Assembly (NCBI RefSeq): GCF_036370855.1
Contig: NC_088099.1
Coordinates: forward strand, 28,487,501-28,551,500
DNA from: Dromaius novaehollandiae
Taxonomy: Eukaryota; Chordata; Aves; Casuariiformes; Dromaiidae
DNA: 64,000 bases
Reading direction: 5' to 3'
Each line of letters starts with the position of its first letter. Position 1 is the stretch's first letter. The notes under the pieces are model-generated. The model saw nothing but the letters and a program-made list of their open reading frames with translations. It did no database searches and was not told where the DNA came from. Shown piece by piece: positions 37,701 through 49,700 of this stretch. The translations under genes and the position numbers were made by a program.

Positions 37701-40700
37701 TGCAAACCACAAACATTTCCTAGTCTGCCTTTCATTCTTTGAATAGGCAGTGGCAAAAACATCCAGTTAAAGTTATGCTCCAGGCTTTGAGAGTTCAAAA
37801 AGCAGTTTCCCCTTTAGAAGCCAGGCCAGAGCCTGAAAATAGTGCAAGGTCTCAGAAAAAAGCAGAAAGGGGGGATCAAGTGGGGCAAAGGCTTGTCTAA
37901 CTATGGCATGAGTATGTGTTAGCACAAGTTTCTGCTAACTTCAGCAGAAACTAAAGATTCTCTGTCCCTCGTGATTGGGCCTAAAAATGGCAAACATGCT
38001 AAAATAAACTGACACAGCAGTGACTATCTTTCCTTAATCTTTGCATTAAGCTACCACTGGTGCAAACTATACATTCAAATCATGAAGCAAGATTAACCAG
38101 CAGAAGATAAGGAGTGAACTCAAGTGCAAGTACACTACAGAGAATTCATCCTGCACAGGCACCAGCAAAACCTGGCTCTAGCTAGCACAGCTACCCCTCC
38201 TTATTTTTACAAGTACCTTCATCAGCATATTTGTTGCAGGCTAAGAATCCCAGGCATAACCTGGCTCTCATTCAGGTTGAATCTATTTTCTTTCAAATCT
38301 GATGCATCTAGCTGGATTCTGCAATTAGGGGAAGATGGCTATTTCAGATGGCTTTTAAATTTTAACACATCTAGGTCACTGCGCCTGTTCAGTTTTTAAT
38401 TTTTTAAGTCCAGCTATCAGCTCACAGAATGGAAGACAAGGCACCAGCTCTGAAATACCTGGATCTGAAGCAGCAGCAACAAGCTCTCCAGAGATCCCCA
38501 AACTCCCTAAATACCGTATTTCTAAAGAAATTAGTGCCATGTGCCACCTTGTGGGGAAACCAAGGAGCCTTGTCTGCTCCCTCACCATGGAGTCCAGTGG
38601 AACTGGGAGATGAAATGCAAGGACCACCATGAACCCAGTGCTCCAGCTGTGTGGAGGGACTCCAAAACAGCAACAGCAGCCACAACACACATCTTTAAAT
38701 CCCTAGGCAGGATTTGAAAAACTGGCAGGAGATGGTTTGTTTTACACTACTGGCTTCTCCCTGTGTTGTGCTGCCAACTTCACCCATTCTAGGGCTTTCA
38801 GAAGACTACTTTGAGAATAACTGAACTCCAATGCCAACCATATCTCATTACCATTGAATTTATGGCATAGTAGCTCCACTGGAATACAGGAAGAGCCAGG
38901 AGTTAAGAAAACCCCAGTCCCTACCTAAACAGCTTATCAGCTATGTATTACTCCAGTAAAAAATGCTGCACCTTCACTGTTTTGTTAACACTAGGCCCAG
39001 TGGAGGCCTGATTCTGTGACAGATTGTGCATCCTTCTGCTAATGCTCCCATAACAAAATGGTACCCACTGACCATGTGCGCCCTATAATGCCACTAACTC
39101 TGGCAATGCAGCATGAGGAGAGGGAGTGCAGGACAGAAGAAGGGATGCCGGACTTGCAATATTTTTAACTTGCTTTATGACTGCACAGGGCTTTTCAAAG
39201 CAAACAATTTGGCCTCTTGCTTACAGCAGAAGGGTGTTAGTTACAGAGCGAACGCTGCGATACCAGTTGGCATGCCAAGCTAACCCGCGTTGGAAGGAGT
39301 CAACGCTTCAAAGCACGTGCTGCCTAGCTCGGCTGGTGTTTTACCTCACGTTTGTTAACCTGGGGTGGTTCCTCAGTGCCTCTGCAAACGCCTTTGCTCC
39401 TTTATCTCCAACTTGATTACCCCACATCCTGGTGAACAGAGGAAACCAGAAGGTATCAGGTGTGGTGCTCTACTCTTCCTCAGCATTGCATTTTCTATTT
39501 TTTCTCTTCCCTCCCCACCCTCTCATTACTGCATAGGCTTTCAGGCCTGCGAGAAATTTAGCACTTACCATCCCCCCTGAGCTGTGCATGTTCCAGTGCC
39601 TGCACACCGCAGGCATGATCAGCTTCTGCTGACTCACCAGCACCCAATGGCCACGGTGCTCAAGGAGCTCAAGGAGACAGCCTGCTGCACTGGGAGCACT
39701 TCTAGGATCACTTTGCTCTGCAGGGCAAATCCTCTGCAGCCCTATCCCCTTATGGGCTAAAGGATTCATGACTGGCACTATAGTCCTGTGCCTGAGCTGC
39801 TGTAAGAACATACACGGACTGAAACCCTACCATTTCCCTGCTCAGCATCTCCTCCACATACCCCCGCTGCAGCTTTCCTCTTTTTTGCTGGGCATGGACT
39901 GGCCTTTACAATGCAAGCTACAGGTCTGGCAAAAGACTCCCCAGGTGCACAATTGCACAAGGACCCATACCCAAACAGGTGACTTTCTAAGTGAACTGCT
40001 CTATAAGTTCCCCACCTCCTTCACAATACTCAGGTAAAATGGTTACAGTTCCTGCAGGATTATACCCAAGTGCTATCTTCTGCTCTACCAGTTGCCAAGA
40101 AAGAGATCAAAATCTCACAGGGACTGTATGACCCTGTGACTCTTTTGTGCATTTGTAAGAACTGCATTTCTAATGGGAAAGCAACCCTGCAGACACAGAT
40201 TTGACCAACATTAATAAGAGCACCTGGTCAAATCCTTTCTGCTCAGAGGAGCGGCTTTGAAAATTCACCCTGTACTAAGATGCCTGAGAGGGCCTTTACT
40301 AAGATATAATTTACTTTTTTTTCAAACAGAGATCATGTCTTGATGACTCACAGCCACATTCAGCTCAATGTGTAATTAGTTGGCAGCTGTTTTAAAATCA
40401 ATTGAGCTTTGTGGTATCTAAACATCCATTTCCAGTAAATCCCTCAGAATTTCCTTGTCCTTCGGACCCAACAAAGTTTGTTACATAAAAACTGAACATT
40501 ATCTGTTTAAACATTTCTATCCAAGCTATCCCAAACCCATTTGGAGTGATTACTTTCTCCAAAGGAGAAAATAGAAGTTCTTCACGGAAATTACAGCATG
40601 TATAAAGGAAGAGCAGACCCAACTGTATGACAATGGAAGCTTGAATGCTGTCAACAATACTTGTGAAATGCTATAGAACAAAAAAATTAAAGGTCAAAAA

Positions 40701-43700
40701 TCTGATTGTTCAAATCTGATTCTGACACTGAAGGGTTATTGTGATATTTGCAATGGCCAAACAGAGGTTTTAATTACATGTATTCAAGTACTAGATTCTG
40801 AGAAGAATGTTCTCCCACATAGCAGAAATAGAAACTGGGATTTTCCAGATGAAAAAAGAAATTATCAGACTCTCAAGTTTAGCATCTCTCCTAAGAAAGG
40901 GGACAAGGATTAAAGGTTCAGAGATTAAGATCTCTCTCAAGCAACTTTGTCACCACACTTTGCAGTCTGATATAGACTGGAGAAAAGGATAATGCAAATT
41001 CCTTCTTATTCTCACAGGGAGATTTGACAATCTTAACCTTCACATTGAATAATTAGGTACATTGCAAGTAGTCATAAAAATCACTCAGACTTTTAAAAAT
41101 GGATCAAATATCTTTAAAATGGCTGTGTTGTTGTAAGGAAAATGGCTGTCTTTACATTGTCCTCTTGTCAATTTGTGTCACCTTTAAGGTTCCGTCAGAA
41201 CAGGAAAAAAAAATCAGGAAAAAAAAAATGCTGGAGAAGAAAAACAGTAAAACAGCCCTAGTTTTCCCTTTGAGTTAAAAATGTGGCTGTGCTTCTGCAA
41301 CAGTTTGTTCTATTGCCACTGTGAGAAGGAAGAAATGGGAAAGGGAAGAAAGATAAGAATGGAAGAAGTAATCCCAAAGGATTTATAGATGCCTTGCCAA
41401 AACCAAGTCCTGAGCTCTGCCCCTTAGCACTGAACTTACCCAATTTCAAACATTGTCTTGCTCTTCTGTATGGCCTGGGCAAGGCACTTCCCTCCTTCGC
41501 TAGTTATTTTGTTTGCTCCTATTCTGCATAAAATATATGAATTGATGAGGTACATCACTTATAACAGTACAACTATTAGAACACTAGCTCAGAAAATGAT
41601 GAAAGTATTTAAGGCCAGTTAACTCTGGAGGCTAGTCACAGTTATCCAAGATTAACCTAGAATAAAGAAATGTTGCAGGCATCTGACCTTTTATGCTGCC
41701 TTTTATGCATTTTGTGTGGAGTCTGCTTTCATGCATGTTAGCCCTCCAAATCAGAAGTATTACTGTAGAGTCTCGTTTTTGGTTCTCAGTATGTCAGAAA
41801 TGAGCCTTAGGAATTGATCCTCAATACAAGAAACCCTGCCTAGTTTATAATATAGTTTATAATATCACCAGCCACTACAGAGTACATGAATTACATACAG
41901 CACATTACATGATGCCACAGGGAACAGAACGTTTCTTGGCAGTGTGGCTCCAGAGGAGATTGCATCTGATGAGCACAGACTGTAATAATTTCAAGTCTCT
42001 CTGTTCAACATATAGGCTATAGATGGTGACGTAGGTCATTGCAGTGGTGTCTCTAGCTGGCACTGTATAGAAGAACACCTTCTCTTTTTTTGGCCTCTGT
42101 GGGGACATTAAATGACTGGAGTTCAAGAAAGGGTTAAGTCTCAATTGCATTTGCATTGATGTAAAGAACAAACCCAAACCAACCCCCGCAGTCAACCCCC
42201 TACCTTTACATAAATCCAAACTGGCTTGTCTGACTGACTACAGACACGTGCATAGGCACTCTGTCTCAAAATAATCTCGGGGCTTAATATGTAACCTGAA
42301 AGTAACCATCTTCCAACAAGGCTTTTTTGTGAAAGTTAGAAGACATTAAACAATGCACCAATACTGTGTCAAAGCAGTTAAGGAGCCACCAGAGTACTCT
42401 GTGGTTTCAAAACTCTGTATAAATATTTCAAGTGAGAAGGATGTAGCTAGTGTGGGGTTTCAGAGCAAGTTAGCAGTGATACAAAGACCAGAACCCCAAA
42501 GTCCCTGGCTGCTGGTGCTGCATTCACACCAGCAGTTGACATTGCTCTAGTTACCTCTGTTTTCTACTGTGGTCATAATTAAACCATTGGTTAATGATCT
42601 ACCTTTATGTCAAACCAGTGTTGTGCATGGCTGGACATTTTAATCAGGGGAATTTCCAGGAATTAATGGTAACAACTTACCGAGTGAATTTGGGGAGTTC
42701 CTAAACTGAGGTATTGCACTGGCAAAGCCTGATTCCAATTGCCCATAAAAGGCTGGATATAAAGAAGCCTGGCATTAATTACGAGTGTATCTACCCTTTA
42801 CAAAGGCCTGCAAGGTTCATGCACCTTTTAAGCCTCACTCAAGTGCTCTGACTGGATTTAAGTGAAGAATAGGTCTCGCACTCTCCTTTTGCTTACAACT
42901 ACATTCTACTCATAATCCAGGCAATCTTTAGTAAAGATTATGGATTTGGGAGTTTCGCTTGTGGCCATCACTGCCTGACTGTTATAAAAGAGTACATAGC
43001 TGCAACCTAACTTATGTTTTATTTGAAATGTAATATTTTTCACTCTCTCTCTCCCTTTTAAGTTGCTTTACCTTAATTATGATACTGTAGAAGCATAAAG
43101 AAAAAAAATCCAACATACTTAACATATTCAAGGCTTGAACATTCTTCAATTAGCTTTGCAACGTATTTGGCTCCAACATCAGTGATCTGATTGTTGTATA
43201 AGCTTGAAGAAAAATCACATGGGTAAAAGTAGGTTATCCATGCAGTTACTTTAATATTTACATCCTGAATGTTTTATAATGCACACACAGCATCTATCTT
43301 TTTTGTATGCGTCTGTACATACTCACAATTGCTTGCACTTCCATTTTGATGTAGAATTAATACTGTGAAGGGCTAGATATAAAATACAAGGAGACCAGAC
43401 TGCAATTCATGAGAAAATATTTAAATAATTTTTTTAATAAATAGTCTCCCCAGGCAAACAAAGCTTCCCTTTATTCCCGTGTTAGCAGAAATAATATTGC
43501 ATAAGTCAGGAGAGAAGTCACTGAAAAAATGTTTCCAGTTTTTTAAAAGTCATAAAATCCCCTTGCAAATATTACTGAAGATCAGATGCCTCAGCACATG
43601 CACTTACAGTAGGTCACTGGAGGAAGGACACGATTCCTGGTATTCATGCTAAATTTTCAAAAAGGCATTTTTATGCAGTCACTTAACCAAGAATGGGCAG

Positions 43701-46700
43701 TCAGAGCTAACAGGCCTACTAGCTTCTGCTTCATGAAGAGCTCATTAAGGTCTCAAAAAAGCTGCTACTTTATACATGAAAATCATGACTGCACAAAAGG
43801 GAACCATGAAAATGACACCTTGAAACATCATGTTTCTGATCCTCAGTCTATATCAAGCTGTATCAACTTTGCATATTTGAAATAAATCAGTTTACGGCAG
43901 AGAAAGTGGAAGGCTCTAGCTATAAAGCTGAGCATGCCCATGCAGTTCAGTAACCTGACAATGATCTGCACTGTGTTATAGAAGGGCTTGATGTCAATGG
44001 GATACCATCCTGTGAGCCAATGTCATGGGAGAGGAAGCTGTGGAGCTTCCCCTGATAAGTTGTTACAGGACAGCAGTTGAACCATGTCTGACACAAAATG
44101 ATGTCTTGCTTGCATTCAGTAAACGAGGAGAAAACTTTGGTTTCCACCCTGCCTTTGCTGTGACAGCACTGTTAGCATTGTAGTTTTATTATCTAGTATC
44201 AATATCTAGTGTTTTGTTCCTAATTGGCACATACCCCAAGAAGGTCAAAATTTGGTATTTGGAGAGTTCTTCATACAGGATCCTTACTCCATGATCTGTG
44301 ATTTGATTTACACTGAGCCTGAAATGAGAAGAAAGAAAACAGAGTTCGAATCAATACAGATTACAAGCGTTCATCACCCATGAGTTAATGAATGACTGGA
44401 GGTCTACGCATTTCCCTCTGACATTTTAATAGGTCCTTATGCCACATATTAAAAGCCATTAAGGGAAATGTGAACTCAGTCTTGCATGGTTCACTTTAAA
44501 AACAAAACGGAAATCCCCAGATCCCCAAAGCAATGTTCTGGAAGCTGTCCATAGGACTGAAAACAAAATGCAGTAAGTCAGAAACCAGAGACACAGCCCC
44601 CATCCTCCTCCCAGGCTCCTCCCATCCTCTATCATTGCAGAAAGAAATTCTAACCGGTATCCTAACAAAAGCTAGTTTTTCAAGCCTCTCTTCTTGCAAC
44701 CTTCTCTCTGGTACCTAGTGAAAACCAGGCGTCTTGAAGGTCACAACACATTCAGGCTCCGCTGGATAAAGGTTGTAAAAAGTTCTGGCCAGGAAATGGA
44801 ACTGCAGTCCCAAGGGCATGCTGAATGTTTCTAGTTTTATTGTCCCAATCAGACACAAAACAAATCAATGTGTCGGTCATTCACAGAACAAAAATACTTC
44901 TTTTCATAGTGCTTTAAAAAAAAAAAAGTCTAAAGATTTTTCACCTTGGCTAAATGGACATGTTCCCATGAAACATTTCAAGTCTGATCAATCACATTTT
45001 CTAGGAAAAATTGTCCCAGTGGAAATATCTTGACCAGCATTAGTTTCAACACAAACCTAAAGCTGAACATTCCCTGCTGAGAGTTCCTTATCACCAGCAA
45101 CTTCCCTGGTGCTCTCTGTTTAGTAACTTGGTCACCCTGAAATGCACTAACACATAGGAGGAATCAGGGGCAACTTTCACAGATCAGAGCAGCCTGTTTC
45201 TTTGAAAGGGATGGATGGAGAAATTAGGTTAAACTGGTAGAAACAGCATTTTCCGTCCTGCAGAAATTGGTCATTAGAAATGAAAGTCCTAACATCTGGA
45301 TGAGCCAAAAAGACAAAAAGGAACAGACTGGTTTGGTACTGGAGATGGTGTTAAGCCCACACTGCATATGCCATGATCATGCAATATGGACAAAGAATGA
45401 AAGGCTGTAATTCTCTTCCTTCTCTTGTCTTACATACTTAGGCAATATTAGGTTCCCATATTCCTCTCTCTTGGAAAGTCAGTTGTTTGCAATTAACTGG
45501 AAAAAAACAGAGTCACTTGCTTTGATTTATGAAGGGCTTGTAGAGCAAAAAAAGCAGAGTGGAGCCAATTAGGAGGAGTAAGTCCAGTTTAAAAAGGGGG
45601 GCTGAAGTAAATGAATTTTAAAGTTTAAAATGTTTATAAATATATTTTTATTTATATTTTAGAATTCCAGTTTAATTTTTAATTACAATTAGTTTATTTT
45701 TAATTATTTTTTATTTCTCATTTTGTATTTTTTAAATAAAGTAAAAAAAAAGATACTTGAATTTTCTGGAGTTCTGCACCTGAATGCTTGGACAAACAAG
45801 GCATAGCTCTATGGTCCGAACCCCAAAGGACTGTAGGTGGAAGAATCTGACCTGAGAGAGGTGGAGTTAGTTCTCCCTGATTACACCAGGCCATGTCCTC
45901 CCTCCACACCAGCCCACAGAAATACTGCAAGTAGTACTTCAACTGCATCCTTGATTGATAGAGGATGCTTTTGTTCTATCAGAGTCATGCCTCCAGGCAG
46001 GATGTAAAAGCAAGAAATACATAGCTTTTGATCAGGAGTTACTGTGAATGGTAGATCCTCTCTTACCCTGTATGTCCAAGGCCACAGATAGATAGACTCA
46101 GGCAGTCCTTTCCCTTAAGCTCTTTCTCCCATAAAAATCCTCTTTTGAGACAAAATAATTTGAGCTGGAGCTAACTAAATCTATAGGTCTACATAGTTCA
46201 GGCTTATAAGGACTTCTTACCACCCTCTCCACCTAGGATTCAAAATTCACAGCTTGTCCCTGCTGCTGTGACTGGATGAAGAAATATTTCAAAAGATTTG
46301 AAACTGGCAGACTCTGGGATAGTCAAACCTCCAATCCAAATCGTGCCGCTTGCGGCGATTTCCAGTGTTTGGTTTCAGTTCTCAAGGCCAAATGTACTTT
46401 AATTCCTAGCAGCAGTGAGACTCCTCATCTCTCTCATGCTTCAAGCTGACTTCCTCTAGTCCAGTAATCAGCTTGTGGAATAAACCAAGGACAAGCAAGG
46501 ACCTGTTTGCACAGAATCCTACCTGATCACTGCAAGTTTGCTGAAACAAGGTAGCAGCTGTTTTACTCCATAGTCATTGATGTTGTTGTTGTCCAAATCC
46601 AGAGCCAGGCGCTTTTGAAAGTGATGCATAACAAAAGAAATAGCACTGCAGTCAGCGGAGTAGGCATTGCAGTATGTGAGTTTGATGTAATTGGCACGCA

Positions 46701-49700
46701 TGCGTTTGGCAGCCAACTTCCCCACTTTCTCGCTTTGTGTCTCGTAAAGGCACCTCAGCATCCAGACAAAGTTGGGCTGGACCTGAATCTGATTGTAGTT
46801 TGGAAGCCTGGACCGAGTGAGGCCTTTCAGGTGGGATTTCATACTCTCCCCAAGGTATGTGATGAGTGTCTTTTTCTTCCTCTTAATGACTGCAGGCAGA
46901 ACCAAATGTCTGAGGAGCTTCTGCTTGGATCTAGAAAGCAGGCCACAAAGAAAAAGGTTGGTAAAGTGAAAATGTTCATTATTTCGGAAGGGATCCTCTC
47001 CTGCCGGTTGTTTTCTCAGCCAAGGAATACGAAGGCAAGTAGGCTGTGCAATCTCAGTGGAAGAGCATTCATTGAAAAACTTAAGCAACTGCTTGGTACC
47101 CACTTTCTCTTCAATAACCAGGAACAAAGCTGTGAAAAAAGACTGAAGGGTTAAGTGCAAGAATTCATAAGTGGACTGATCTTCACAGCCACTATAACTT
47201 TGAACTGTTCTGAGAAAGCCCAATTGCAAATCCTCTTCAGAAATGTTTGCTGATGAGACCTCCTCCTGCTCAAAGATAAACAAAGAGTTCTCCATCCCTC
47301 TGTATGCAATTTCACCCAAAGCCAGAAGAGTTTCCTTTCTTGATTTGAATGTCTCTGCTTGGCTTCTGGTGTTGTTCTTCAGCAAACTTGTTTTCAGAGA
47401 TCGGTTCAGATGGACTTCAATCATGACCAAAAATACATCTGTCAATGTAACAGAACAGTCCGGAAGTTCATGGCTGTCAAACATGGAGTGGAAGTGTTCA
47501 TAGCTTTTAAAGATAATCCAACAAAATAAAGGCACTGAACACAAACTGCAGAGATTGGGGTTAGCTTCCAATTGGTTCAGCACCAGTGTTCGTTGCCCCT
47601 CATCTTTGAAAAACATGGCAGTGTATTCCTTCAGGTTATTGCTGGAGAACCCGCGGAGCAACACTTTCTTTCTAATGATGTTTCTTTGGATCTCAGTTCC
47701 TGTTCTCGCTGTAAGAATTTTCCTGGATCCCTTAAGAAGCTTTCCCCTGAGAAGGCTTACCAGCAGCACCAGGGGGTGGATCGGTTCATCGGGTGAGCAC
47801 ATCTCGGGAACACTACTGAGATCAAAGTTAGAATAGATCTCATCAAAGCCGTCAAATGTGAAAAGAACTGTATGAGGGAATTGCAAGATGTGATGGAACA
47901 CCTCTGTGGGGTCCTGGTCTGGGTAGCAGTTATATTTGAACAAAAGGTCTTTCAAAGATATGGCTTCATTTTCTTTAAAGCAGCTAAACATCCTGCATCG
48001 GAAACGGAAAAAAAATTTGGCCCCTATATCCAACTCTTGTCTGGCCCAAAGGCTTTGTATCTTTTGCAGCAAGATGGATTTTCCAATTCCTGCATCACCG
48101 AAGACATAAATGGTTTCTCCATCTTCATTGATTAGCCCAACTGTATCATCAAAAAGAGCTTCTAATTGAGACACATTGCCTAGACTCTCATTGGTAAAAC
48201 TGACCAGCTCCATAATATTATTAGAGTAGATTTCTTCAAGCAGCATCTCTTCCCTCTGAGCATATGACATAACAAACTTCGAGTCTCGTCCCAGTTCATA
48301 TCTGAGTTTCTGACGATACCTGCTAACTAAAAAGACAGTGAACTAATATCAGAAAGAGACCAAAGCCTATAGTATATGACCATCTCTTTGGGAACTAAAA
48401 TGGAGTGATAAGCTAAAATAATTCTTATGTAAAACTGGCTCTTTGGTAGATTACTGCTATTTACTTGGCCTGCCATCATTTAACCTTATATATCAATTAG
48501 GTTTGTATGGTAAGTGTTCTCACAGGAGACTGTCTGGGAAAATTCAGGTGCTAATGAAAGAGATACAGGTGAGTCACTACTTCCTGGAAGCCAGTACTAA
48601 CCTCAAGACATTGAATTACATTAAGGCACTGCTATCTTTCAGACGAGACTCAAAGCCAAGGCCCTGACCTGCTTGTTGAAGACTCTGTCTTACTCTCTGC
48701 AAAGGTAGGCAACAGATTAGTGCCACAGGTTAGTGGCATCTGCCTTTTTGCTCTAGCTAAAGCCCAGTTGCTGTTTCTGTAAAGTAGGTAGTTATTGATT
48801 CCTAGCTTGTTCAGTAATTTTTATTTTTGCAAATAAAAGGCATGTGTTTTAGTACCCAGGCCCCAGGCACTTCAAAAGATTTTTTTAGGGTGGTACAACA
48901 GTAAAAGTCATTGTTATTGTGCAATGTTAGCATGTGTTTTTATTGCAGCTGAATCTTCACTTCAGATGGGGCAAAGTGATTCTCGTATTGAAATAGCATG
49001 AAAAATCCTCTTGAGAGAAAGATATGTATTCCTGCAATATTTTAATTCTTAATACTTTAATTCTTACAACTCAAAATCTCTTCTAGGAGCATAGAATAAT
49101 TCAGGCTGGAAGGTACTTCAGGAGGTCTCTAGCCCAACCTCCTGCACAAAGCAGGGTCAGCTATCACATCAGACCAGGTTACTCAGGATTTTATCTAGAC
49201 AGGTCTTGAAAACCTCCAAGGATGGAGACTGCACAGCCTCTCTGGGCAACCTGCTCCATTGCTAGACTGTGCTCATGGTGAAATATTGGCCATTCCATTG
49301 CCAAACCATCACAGGATTGTTAATACACCATAGTAAAGCCCTAGACAATACTATGACAGGCACAAGGTGGAAACACCATAATGTCCACAAACAAATGAAG
49401 AAAAGGGCTTGACTTTAGCAAAACAAGAGATAATATTTCAACATGACTGTTGCGTTATGCAGTGGATTATGTGCCTTTTAATTATTTGGCTATGACAGTT
49501 AGCAAACAGAGCATAAGCACATTTATTCTCTCCGGCTATGCCTGCCTAGACTCTCTTATCCTTCTGTCACCTGGTTAGAGTTTCCCACATAGCAGGGTAG
49601 TTGGAAAGAAAGGGATATAGCTGCATGTCCTTACCTGGATCTGTATTTTCCACAGGTTTACTACGAATATTCTCTGAAGGCTGGTAATCTATTTCATCCA

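Larger units (their letters stand above)
33479..46522 (-). other. NOD1: NOD1 introns between the LRR exons
   Basis: Seven introns of about 0.9 to 2.2 kb separate the 84-bp exons listed above. I see no further exon in them. Notable contents are a purine-rich tract at about 35760-35960 and a strongly AT-rich stretch at about 45600-45750. Confidence 0.8.

Noticed and set aside
46615-47154. 179-codon plus-strand open frame
   Set aside because: It lies wholly antisense to the conserved NACHT exon of NOD1. Coding constraint on the minus strand explains the open frame.
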